From contig NZ_JAHKNI010000026.1 of NCBI RefSeq assembly GCF_018860155.1, positions 26,390 to 90,389 on the forward strand: a stretch of 64,000 nucleotides of DNA, written 5' to 3'. This DNA comes from Nocardia albiluteola. GTDB taxonomy: Bacteria > Actinomycetota > Actinomycetes > Mycobacteriales > Mycobacteriaceae. The notes below the pieces were generated by a model, which searched no databases, was not told the origin of the DNA, and saw nothing but the letters and a program-made list of their open reading frames with translations. Below are positions 57,110-64,000 of the stretch, piece by piece; positions within the stretch are counted from its first letter, which is position 1, and every line of letters starts with the position of its first letter. A program made the position numbers and the translations under genes.

Positions 57110-59240
57110 GGCGGACGCCGACCCCTTCACCCGCGCCCGTCGGCTGATCACCCCCGGTCTACGGGCGGCGGCGGACCGGATGAACTCGTCTACGCGCCAG
57201 GTCATCGGCTACCACCTCGGCTGGTGGGACGAGCACGGAAACCCGCTGGACGGGGACGGCGGCAAGGCGCTGCGACCGGTGTTGGCGATGCTCGCGGCGG
57301 AGGCGGCCGGCGGCACCGCCGAGCGGGCGACCAACGCGGCCGTCGCGGTCGAGCTGGCACACAACTTCTCGCTCTTGCACGACGACATCATGGACGGCGA
57401 CCGCACCCGCCGCCACCGGCCCACCGCCTGGACCGTCTTCGGGGTGCCCGCCGCGCTCCTCGCCGGTGACGCGTTGAACACGCTGGCGACCGAGGCCCTG
57501 GTGGCCGACGGCCCACCGCTTGCCACCGCGGGGGTGCCCCGGCTCAATGAGGCGATACTGCGGATCGACGACGGCCAGGCCGCGGATATGGCCTTCGAGG
57601 GCCGCGCCGAGGTGCCGCTGGACGAATGCGTGACGATGGCGCGCGACAAGACCGGCGCGTTGTTCGCCGCCGCGTGCGAGCTGGGCGCCATGTCCGCCGG
57701 TGCGTCACCCGAACGGGTCTGGCAGTTGCGCCAATTCGGTGAGCACCTCGGCCTGGTGTTCCAACTGGTCGACGATCTCCAAGGCATCTGGGGTGATCCG
57801 GCCGTGACCGGCAAGCCCGTCATGTCCGACCTGCGCGCCCGCAAGAAGTCGCTGCCGGTGGTGGCGGCGCTCAACGTCGGCAACGGCCCCGCGACCCGGC
57901 TTGCCGAGCTGTACCTCGGCGACGAGCCGTTGGACGATGCCGCCCTCCAGACCTGCGCCGACCTCATCGCGGAGGCGGGCGCACACGCCTGGGCGCACCA
58001 GGAAATACAGCGTCACCTGGACCTGGCCCTGGCCTGTCTGCAGGCCGCCAACCCGGAGGCCGCGGCCGCGGGGGAACTGGCGGCTCTTGTTCGGCAACTG
58101 AGCGTGGGGCCGAGCGCATCGCCCGCCGCGACGCCGGGGCTGTACCGGATGCCGACGTTCGAGGGGCTCCGCCAGGCCCGGCTCAGCCCCCACCTGGACA
58201 CGGCCCGCGCCCATGCCCTCGCGTGGGCCCGGGATATGGCCATGTTCGCGCCGCAGGCCGGCATCCCGCCGTGGACCGAGCAGCAGTTCCAGGGGGAGGA
58301 CTACCCGCTGCTGCTGTGCCGCATGTTCCCGGATGCTCTCGGGGACAGGGTCGATACGCTCGCCGACTGGTGCACGTGGACGTTCTACGTGGACGACTTC
58401 TTCGCCAAGGCCTGCCAACGCACCGGAAGTACGGCGCCGATACGGGCTCACCTGGCAAGACTGCGGCAGTTCATGCCGCTCGACCCGACGGCGGCCATGC
58501 CGGTGGCGACGAGTCCCACCGAACGCGGTCTCGCCGACCTGTGGTCACGCACCGCGCCCGTGATGTCGCCCGGCTGGCGACGCCGCGCTCGCGAACGCAT
58601 CGAGGAATGTCTCGGCGGCAACCTCCGGGAACTGCACAACTTCGCCACGGGGCATGCCACCGATCCGATCGAGTACCTGGAACTGAAGCGCAGGACCAAC
58701 CCCGGTCCGCTGGCCGGGTGCCTGGCCGAATACGGCCAGCCGGCCGAGCTGCCCGACACGGTCGCGGATGCCCAGCCGATGCGTTCGCTGATCGACACCC
58801 TCAACGACGCGAGTCTGCTGGTCAACGATATCTACTCCTACCCGCGAGAGGCGGCCGAGGGCGCCGAGCCCGCCAATATGGTGCACGTGCTGCGCAAGTT
58901 CCTCGGTGGCGATCTCCAGCAAGCGGTGGATACGACGGCCGACCTGGTCCGATCCCGGTTGGATCAGTTCGAGCACGTCGCCGCTGTCGAGGTTCCGACG
59001 ATGGTCGAGGAGTACGGCCTGAACCCCGCCGAGAGCGCCCGCGTGTTCGACTACATCGAGGTTCTGCGGGACTCGGTCCCAGGCTGGTACGAGTGGTTCA
59101 CGCGAACCGCGCGCTACCCCCAGGATCTCGAGACGGCGAACCCTGTGGCGGTGACCGCCGCCGAGCCGACCACCCCCCGCCGCCTCGGCGGCCCCACCGG
59201 CCTGGGCACTTCCACCGCACGGCGGCTACTGCCCTCGTGA
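57096..59240 (+). CDS. Polyprenyl synthase-terpene cyclase fusion, probable encapsulin cargo
   Basis: A 714-residue bifunctional protein. Residues about 1-340 are a trans-isoprenyl diphosphate synthase. The first aspartate-rich motif is at D96/D97 (LLHDDIMDGDRTRRHRP), the second at D226/D227 (QLVDDLQGIWGD), with RARKKSLPV between them and the C-terminal helices. Residues about 355-680 are a class I terpene cyclase, with the metal motif at D433/D434 (FYVDDFFAKAC), the NSE triad N577-S581-E585 (VNDIYSYPRE) and a closing RY pair (RTARYPQ). A proline/glycine-rich tail follows (TTPRRLGGPTGLGTSTARRL). One polypeptide can therefore build a prenyl diphosphate and cyclise it. Chain length (C15 or C20) cannot be told. 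The start lies within the encapsulin stop region, so the two are coupled. Confidence 0.9.
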   Translation: MVAAEADADPFTRARRLITPGLRAAADRMNSSTRQVIGYHLGWWDEHGNPLDGDGGKALRPVLAMLAAEAAGGTAERATNAAVAVELAHNFSLLHDDIMDGDRTRRHRPTAWTVFGVPAALLAGDALNTLATEALVADGPPLATAGVPRLNEAILRIDDGQAADMAFEGRAEVPLDECVTMARDKTGALFAAACELGAMSAGASPERVWQLRQFGEHLGLVFQLVDDLQGIWGDPAVTGKPVMSDLRARKKSLPVVAALNVGNGPATRLAELYLGDEPLDDAALQTCADLIAEAGAHAWAHQEIQRHLDLALACLQAANPEAAAAGELAALVRQLSVGPSASPAATPGLYRMPTFEGLRQARLSPHLDTARAHALAWARDMAMFAPQAGIPPWTEQQFQGEDYPLLLCRMFPDALGDRVDTLADWCTWTFYVDDFFAKACQRTGSTAPIRAHLARLRQFMPLDPTAAMPVATSPTERGLADLWSRTAPVMSPGWRRRARERIEECLGGNLRELHNFATGHATDPIEYLELKRRTNPGPLAGCLAEYGQPAELPDTVADAQPMRSLIDTLNDASLLVNDIYSYPREAAEGAEPANMVHVLRKFLGGDLQQAVDTTADLVRSRLDQFEHVAAVEVPTMVEEYGLNPAESARVFDYIEVLRDSVPGWYEWFTRTARYPQDLETANPVAVTAAEPTTPRRLGGPTGLGTSTARRLLPS

Positions 59241-59343
59241 GCCCCGCCCCGCCGGCTCGAGACGGACGCTCGCGATCATCGAAACCAGCATCGCCGTCAT
59301 CAGTTCCAGCACATTCCACGCAACGGGCGGCGCGGACAGCGCT

Positions 59344-60015
59344 TCAGAGGCAGGCGCGGATCACCGCGTCGGCCAGTAGGTCCATCGGGTCCAGCAGCTC
59401 GGAATCCGTTGTGACATACCGGGCCGCGAGTGGGAGTTCCGTGCAGGCCAGCACCGTCAGCGGGACATTCAGTGCGGACAGGGCGCGGTCCAGGTGGGCG
59501 GCCGCGCCGAGCGGGTCGGCACGCTTCACCGCGGCGATGGCTCTATCCACTTCTTGCTGCACAGGCTCGGAGGGCACGACCACGTCGACGTCGTGGAGCC
59601 GGTTCTGATAGAGGCCGGTAGCCAGGGTGCCGCGGGTGCCGAGCAGGCCGATGGGACCCGCGCGGCCGGTCAGGGCGGATGCGGTTTCGGCGACCATATC
59701 GACGAAAGTTGCTCCGGTGTCCGCGATCAGGTTCGGCAGGAAGAAATGTGCTGTGTGGCAGGGTATTGCGATCACGGCGGCGCCGAGGTCGCGGAGTGTG
59801 ACTGCGCCGGAAAGGATCTCTGGGTAGGGATCGGTGCTGCCGTCGAGCACGGCGGCCACCCTGTCCGGCACCGTCGGGTCCGCCCAGATGACGACCCGCA
59901 GGTGGTCCTGGTCACGGGTGGCGGGCGTGCGCGCGATCAGCTTGGCGTAGAACTCCGCCGTGGCCGCGGGACCCATGCCGCCGAGGATGCCGACCAGCGG
60001 CCGGGATGCCGTCAC
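59344..60015 (-). CDS. Aspartate/glutamate racemase family protein
   Basis: A 223-residue racemase beginning VTASRPLVGILGGMGPAATA. The two catalytic cysteines are in AIPCHTAHF and VLACTELPL, and the LGTRGTLATGLYQNRL segment is typical. The GTG at 60015 overlaps the stop of the upstream PLP-enzyme gene as GTGA; longer in-frame extensions are shadows of that gene. Aspartate is the usual substrate for this subgroup, but substrate is not certain. Coupling to a D-amino-acid-acting enzyme suggests a small D-amino-acid pathway. Confidence 0.85.
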   Translation of the reverse strand: MTASRPLVGILGGMGPAATAEFYAKLIARTPATRDQDHLRVVIWADPTVPDRVAAVLDGSTDPYPEILSGAVTLRDLGAAVIAIPCHTAHFFLPNLIADTGATFVDMVAETASALTGRAGPIGLLGTRGTLATGLYQNRLHDVDVVVPSEPVQQEVDRAIAAVKRADPLGAAAHLDRALSALNVPLTVLACTELPLAARYVTTDSELLDPMDLLADAVIRACL

Positions 60016-61016
60016 TGGAAGCTGGACCGGTAACCGAACAACCCCACGGCCCCGCCGGTATGCACGAATACCACGGTGTCGGGCTCGGCGAACCGCCCCT
60101 CGGCGATGCCGCCCAGCAGACCCGCGAACCCCTTGCCCGAGTACACCGGATCCAGCAGGATCCCCTCGGTGGTGGCGAGCAGCCGCAACGCATCGACCAT
60201 GGATTCGGTGGGAATGCCGTAGCCCTCGCCGACCCAGCGATCGTCCACCAGCACATCCTCGCGGCCGACCTCGGTTCCGATCAGCTCGGCGGTGCGTTGC
60301 GCGAGGTCGTGCACCGCATCGATCTGCTTCTGCTCCGGCTGCCGCACGCTGACCCCGAGCACCCGGGCAGGGCTGTGAACCGCACGAAGCCCGGCGACGA
60401 GTCCGGCCTGAGTTCCGGTGCTGCCCGTCGCGTGCACCACCCAGTCGACCGGGATCGGCGCGGCGTCCAACTCCAGTGCGCACCCCACGTAGCCGAGCGC
60501 GCCGATCGGATTCGAGCCGCCGCCGGGGATCACATACGGCCGGCGCCCCGCGGAGCGCAGGTCGTCGGCGAGAGATTCCATGGCCGCCTGCATATCGGTG
60601 CCGGACGGCAGCCTGTCCACGATCCGGGCGCCGAGCAGTTCGTCGAGGAGCACGTTGCCTGAGCGCTCGTACTCCTCGTCGCGCACCTGACGCCGTTCCA
60701 GCAGCAGATGGCACTCCATCCCGGCGCGGGCCGCCGCCGCCGCGGTCTGCCGCGCATGGTTGGACTGGGTGGCGCCCTGCGTGATCAGCACGTCGGCGCC
60801 CTGAGCCAGCGCATCGCCGACCAGAAATTCGAGCTTGCGCGTCTTGTTGCCACCGGTGGCCAGGCCGGTGCAGTCGTCACGTTTGATCCACAGATCCGGC
60901 ACGCGCGGGTGACTCTCGCGCAGCCGTGCGGTCAGCCGTTCCAGCGGCTCGAGGGGGGTCGGGAAGTGCCCGAGCGGAAAGCGTGCGAAGCGCGTCATCT
61001 GTACCACGGATGCCAT
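60012..61016 (-). CDS. PLP-dependent D-cysteine desulfhydrase/L-cysteate sulfo-lyase family enzyme
   Basis: A 334-residue fold type II PLP enzyme. The Schiff-base lysine is Lys58 in GLATGGNKTRKLEFL. Other landmarks are GATQSNHARQTAAAAARAGM, ATGSTGTQAGLVAGL and VHTGGAVGLFGY at the end. These fit the D-cysteine desulfhydrase/ACC deaminase/cysteate sulfo-lyase group. The family cannot be resolved further by eye. The start is at 61016 or six codons later (MTRFARFPLGHFP). It is the first gene of a two-gene operon with the racemase. Confidence 0.82.
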   Translation of the reverse strand: MASVVQMTRFARFPLGHFPTPLEPLERLTARLRESHPRVPDLWIKRDDCTGLATGGNKTRKLEFLVGDALAQGADVLITQGATQSNHARQTAAAAARAGMECHLLLERRQVRDEEYERSGNVLLDELLGARIVDRLPSGTDMQAAMESLADDLRSAGRRPYVIPGGGSNPIGALGYVGCALELDAAPIPVDWVVHATGSTGTQAGLVAGLRAVHSPARVLGVSVRQPEQKQIDAVHDLAQRTAELIGTEVGREDVLVDDRWVGEGYGIPTESMVDALRLLATTEGILLDPVYSGKGFAGLLGGIAEGRFAEPDTVVFVHTGGAVGLFGYRSSFQ

Positions 61017-61516
61017 CGTGCTGGTCGACGGCGATCGCTGTCCAGTGCCGATCCGCGCCGAACATCTACCGGTGAGCCGATCCAGCTTCGACTATTGTGC
61101 GGTGTCTTCTGAACGGCCGCAGGACGGTTTCAACCTGCGAGCCAGCGACCTCGACCGGTCCATGGCATGTACCGCGCTGGACAACTTCGCCTCCAGCCCG
61201 AACCGCGCTGCGGGCCTGCTGAATTGGTGGAAGCAGCACAATCGACTCCGCTGAGCCCGGGCGTTCCGGGAGCAGTCAGCGCGTACACCAACGCCAGGTT
61301 CGCATCGGCCGCGGCGCCGGGGTCCGGGATGCACCGGCACTCCCGACATCGGCCGGCCGGTCGACACTGCCGGACTTCGACACCTCGGTCCGGTCCCGCA
61401 TAGCGATCGACCGGCTGATCTCCCGTCGCGACGTTCATCTGCGGGAGAAGACGCTGTGGTGGATGCTGTACGAAACCTGCGCCCGCGCAGAGGAATTGCT
61501 ACAGGAGGTAAATGTG
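61017..61516 (+). pseudogene. Tyrosine recombinase fragment and debris before the PrnB-like gene
   Basis: On the plus strand at about 61396-61511 the translation reads DRLISRRDVHLREKTLWWML followed by YETCARAEELLQEVN. This is the start of the catalytic domain of a tyrosine recombinase (commonly LREKTLWRMLYETAARAEEVL in actinobacterial integrases). It then runs in frame straight into the next gene. The rest of the recombinase is absent. Positions 61060-61330 contain a short plus-strand frame ending NWWKQHNRLR that I do not recognise. No intact gene is seen. Confidence 0.6.
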
Positions 61517-62977
61517 ATGACGCGAGCCGTCGCCGAACAGTCTTCTCCGCTCCTGCGCCCGGGGCACGCATTCTCCGCCTGGCTGATCGACACGCTACCC
61601 GGCCTCGGTTCTCGTGTGGTCGACGGCTCGTTGTCTGCGTGTTCGTTTACGGATCTGGCGAACCGGGCACTTGCCCTGCTTCCGCCAGCGGCCGACAACG
61701 ATGTCCGTAGCGCCCGTCGACTGATCGTCGAGTTGGGAATCGTCGGCTCCTCGGTCGCCTCCTACTCTCAGCGAGAGAACCTCGACCTTGCGCGGCGTGA
61801 TCCGGGATGCAGCCTGGCACGACTCCGCGTCGGCGAAGCGGGAATACCGTTCCGGGCCTATTTCAACACCCTTGTCGCACGGTCAGGTACCGGTCATCCC
61901 AACCGGGATGCCTATGCCTCCCTCATCCTCTGGAATGCGCCGGAGATGAGTGCATACCGGGGTAGCAGCCGAATCTGCACACTACCCAGTGTCTTCGACG
62001 ACGGCCGCATCCGAACATATACCGCAGAAATCGGTGAAACACTGATCATCGAGCTGTTCAAACGTTGCGAAACCCTCGAGGCGGCCGCAAACATTGCCGT
62101 GCAACCGATTTGGGCCGATGGCGCATTCACCATGAGTCGTGATGAGATTGCTGAGCGATTCGCGACGGCTCGCCTGATGCTCGCCGGAGTCCGGCGGCTA
62201 TTCCTGAATTTCTCTCGGGGCGATGAGCGGGGGGCGTTGTCGGTGGCCCACTTCATCGATGTCTTCCGCCAGTACGCCGTGCATTGGGATCACGGTGACG
62301 TCGCGCCCAGCGGGCCGCAGGACGTCCAGTTCATTCTGCGCGACCTGATGACCGGCATCGACATGCCCGGCTATGTGGATCATGTCGAGCGGATACTCGC
62401 TGCATTGCTGGCCGACGAGCGACAAATGGTCACGGATGCGGCGGCACAACCTTCGCTGCCCGAAGTCTTGCTGAACGAGGCCGGGCTGTCTCCGCAGCAG
62501 TTGGCGGCCCTGCCCGATTCGGAGTTGACAGCGGTCCTCCGTCGTTACCCGGTACTGGGCGAGTGCTATCTACTCCTCGAGCTCAATGCGCGACTTTCAG
62601 CGGCCCACCTGATGGTGGCGAAGAAGTACCTCTACAAGCCCAACCACCAACGAGACCAGGCCGGAGCGGCGGTCGCGGCCCCCGTCCCGAACGACAAAGG
62701 CATCACCGAGTTGCCCGAGTCCGCTCTGGACATGCTCAACCGAGCCCGCCGCCGACATCTCCTGTCCGCGATCGGCCGATGGCGCACCGCGGAGGTCGCT
62801 GCGATCTGTGGAGCGACCGTCCAGCGCGACATCTCGATAAACGACACCCTTGCCTTGTTCATGCCCCGGCCAGACCGTCTCCACTCGTCGCCGACCACCC
62901 TCACACATCTCATTCCAAGGAAAACCCTGACGGCGAGCGTCGTCGACGGTAGCGGCGCAGCGCCATGTAGGCGTTGA
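61517..62977 (+). CDS. PrnB-like / indoleamine-dioxygenase-superfamily protein (tentative)
   Basis: A 486-residue protein. The ATG at 61517 has AGGAGGT eight bases upstream; the open frame continues further but there it is recombinase debris. From memory the middle resembles PrnB, the haem enzyme of pyrrolnitrin synthesis. Examples are ASLILWNAPEMSAYRGSSRI, then the ERFATARLMLAGVRRLF helix, FIDVFRQYAVHWD, GPQDVQFILRDLMTGID and LLLELNARLSAAHLMVAKKY. Such proteins have the IDO/TDO fold. If so, it would act on an indole or tryptophan-like substrate. There is no halogenase or other prn-type gene in the window. The last ~30 residues may be altered by the adjoining group II intron debris. Confidence 0.5.
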   Translation: MTRAVAEQSSPLLRPGHAFSAWLIDTLPGLGSRVVDGSLSACSFTDLANRALALLPPAADNDVRSARRLIVELGIVGSSVASYSQRENLDLARRDPGCSLARLRVGEAGIPFRAYFNTLVARSGTGHPNRDAYASLILWNAPEMSAYRGSSRICTLPSVFDDGRIRTYTAEIGETLIIELFKRCETLEAAANIAVQPIWADGAFTMSRDEIAERFATARLMLAGVRRLFLNFSRGDERGALSVAHFIDVFRQYAVHWDHGDVAPSGPQDVQFILRDLMTGIDMPGYVDHVERILAALLADERQMVTDAAAQPSLPEVLLNEAGLSPQQLAALPDSELTAVLRRYPVLGECYLLLELNARLSAAHLMVAKKYLYKPNHQRDQAGAAVAAPVPNDKGITELPESALDMLNRARRRHLLSAIGRWRTAEVAAICGATVQRDISINDTLALFMPRPDRLHSSPTTLTHLIPRKTLTASVVDGSGAAPCRR

Positions 62978-63047
62978 TGGTGGTGGTGATCCGAATGAAG
63001 GCCGAGCCGATCACTCCGTGATGCCCAGGCCGCCCAGGATGCTCGCT

Positions 63048-63740
63048 GAATAGGCCCGGGGCGCGGTGGCCGGATTGCTTCGGCTCCGTTTCCCCGGACC
63101 TCTCGCCGAACCCGCCGTGCGCCTCTCGACGCAACGGGCGCTCCACGGTTCCTGCCGTCAGGCTGGTTGCAGGGTCGTCCATCGGTTGGGGATCTTGTGT
63201 CCGCGCCAGCGGTAACGGCTGACCGTCACGCTGCTTAGGTCGAACAACTCGGTCCCGTCCGCCGCGGTGATGGGTAGCCACCGCCCTGCGGGGGTGGTGT
63301 AGCGGCGGCGAATGTCGGTCCAGTTCCAGCGGTGCCGGGTTTGCAACATAGCGATCATCCGTCTCCAGACGAATCTGGTTGAGCCGCACGATCACATAGC
63401 TCAGACTCTGCTGGGATCCCCGATGGGTCAGGGCACGAACTTTCGCCTTCAGCGACCGGATTGAGGATCCCGGCTTTCAGGAACGCCTTGATCAGCGTCA
63501 GGACGCGTTTGTCCTTGACCCGCAACCGAACCCGGTCCATCAGGGCCGTGTGCTCGATACGGTCGAAACACGCCTCGATATCCGCATCCAGCACCCACCG
63601 GTAACCGCGAGTGCCGTTATAGTGGATCTCAGCGATCGCGTCCTGCACCCGCCGGTTGGGCCGGAACCCGTGTACCGCGGAACCATTCCGGTTCTCGAGG
63701 TGCCCTCGGCAGCCCTCTCCGACGCTCGGCTATCCTGGCC
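63048..63740 (-). mobile_element. Decayed group II intron with truncated reverse transcriptase/maturase
   Basis: Minus-strand pieces of a group II intron-encoded protein are present. From about 63690: HGFRPNRRVQDAIAEIHYNG, GYRWVLDADIEACFDRIEHT and VKDKRVLTLIKAFLKAGIL, that is, the first reverse-transcriptase blocks. The sequence then jumps near 63440 to the C-terminal maturase region (MLQTRHRWNWTDIRRRYTTP, VSRYRWRGHKIPNRW) at about 63170-63350. The YADD catalytic block is missing, so the protein is dead. Downstream lie intron RNA domain V and a domain VI-like segment ending about 63048. The region 62978-63047 shows nothing else. Confidence 0.75.
63108..63143 (-). ncRNA. Group II intron domain V
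   Basis: Read on the minus strand, this 36-base segment starts GAGCGCCCGTTGCGTC, turns at a GAGA tetraloop, and returns to end GGCGGGTTC. That is the expected length, loop and closing bases of a bacterial group II intron domain V. It follows the maturase remnant in the right orientation and is followed by a GC-rich domain VI-like stretch. Confidence 0.65.
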
Positions 63741-63767
63741 GGCGGATAGATCATCAAGGTGGTTTGG

Positions 63768-64000
63768 ATGCGCAGCAGTAACGTCGATTTGGCCGCCCGG
63801 TGGTGGCAGTGGGCCATGTCGATCCCCAACGCCAAGAATCCGGTATGCGACGAGACCGGAATCCTTGCGGCCGAAGGTCAGCCCGACGATGTCTGGTTCC
63901 TCGCCGGAACTTTCGGTGGCGAGGTCAGCAGGTGCTGCTCCGTGCCTTCGGGTCGCCCGATTTTCTTTCCCGCCTTCAACATGTTCCACAAGGTCCGGAA
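63768..64000 (+). CDS. Conserved protein of unknown function, 5' part only (runs off right edge)
   Basis: An open frame from ATG 63768 continues to the end of the window without a stop. The first 77 residues include DLAARWWQWAMSIPNAKNPV, GQPDDVWFLAGTFGG and PSGRPIFFPAFNMF. I remember this arrangement from uncharacterised actinobacterial proteins, but no function is known to me. An in-frame stop lies just upstream, so the start must be at 63759-63768. Frames on the opposite strand here are shadows. The gene starts immediately beside the group II intron remnant. Confidence 0.6.
   Translation, partial: MRSSNVDLAARWWQWAMSIPNAKNPVCDETGILAAEGQPDDVWFLAGTFGGEVSRCCSVPSGRPIFFPAFNMFHKVR

Noticed and set aside
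63540..63989. Minus-strand 149-codon frame at the right end
   Set aside because: Above about 63750 it is antisense to a better plus-strand coding frame that runs off the edge; only its lower part overlaps the intron remnant.

Overview
This window looks like the chromosome of a high-GC actinomycete of the Nocardia/Rhodococcus kind. Reasons are the very high GC, GTG starts, many 4-base ATGA/GTGA gene overlaps, a Rhodococcus-like ben/cat gene set, and actinobacterial insertion and intron debris. The assignment to a lineage is an inference from gene content; no rRNA or other marker is present.

Layout. (1) Positions 1-400 hold an IS110-type transposase remnant. (2) Positions 409-14516 encode a complete benzoate to acetyl-CoA plus succinyl-CoA route. 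The minus-strand ben operon is benA-benB-(benC-benD fusion), followed by a large LuxR/LAL regulator. Facing it is a LysR-type regulator followed by catB, catA, catC, enol-lactonase, the two CoA-transferase subunits and thiolase. (3) Positions 14662-19484 are a patchwork: a dehalogenase-like hydrolase, a frameshifted ATP-grasp gene, gene debris, an NmrA-like oxidoreductase and a decayed tyrosine recombinase. (4) Positions 19485-47853 are a 28-kb hybrid PKS/NRPS cluster. It begins with an FkbJ/I/H/K-like extender-unit set without an O-methyltransferase (suggesting hydroxymalonyl-ACP), plus a divergent KAS III. It continues with an A-T protein, a KS-(vestigial AT)-T-C protein and two NRPS subunits (C-A-T-E-C-A-T-E-C and C-A-T-C-A-T-C). 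C domains are doubled at subunit junctions and no thioesterase is visible. (5) Positions 47854-52541 hold a decayed XRE regulator, an MDR dehydrogenase, a truncated SDR, and a TetR/ABC-exporter pair with a clear operator between them. (6) Positions 52542-55234 hold an XRE/MmyB-type regulator behind a perfect 43-base palindrome, an Ohr peroxidase and an alpha/beta hydrolase. (7) Positions 55676-59240 encode a Family 2B encapsulin shell, with a cyclic-nucleotide-binding-like insertion, overlapping a prenyl-synthase/terpene-cyclase fusion. (8) Positions 59344-62977 hold an Asp/Glu racemase, a D-cysteine desulfhydrase-like PLP enzyme, recombinase debris and a PrnB-like protein. (9) The right end holds a decayed group II intron (maturase, domain V) and the start of a gene that runs off the edge.

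The two most interesting systems are the encapsulin with its prenyltransferase-cyclase fusion, and the PKS/NRPS line whose only AT domain has lost its catalytic serine. The flanks of the PKS/NRPS cluster and of the terpene region carry recombinase, IS and intron remnants, which suggests both are accessory islands.
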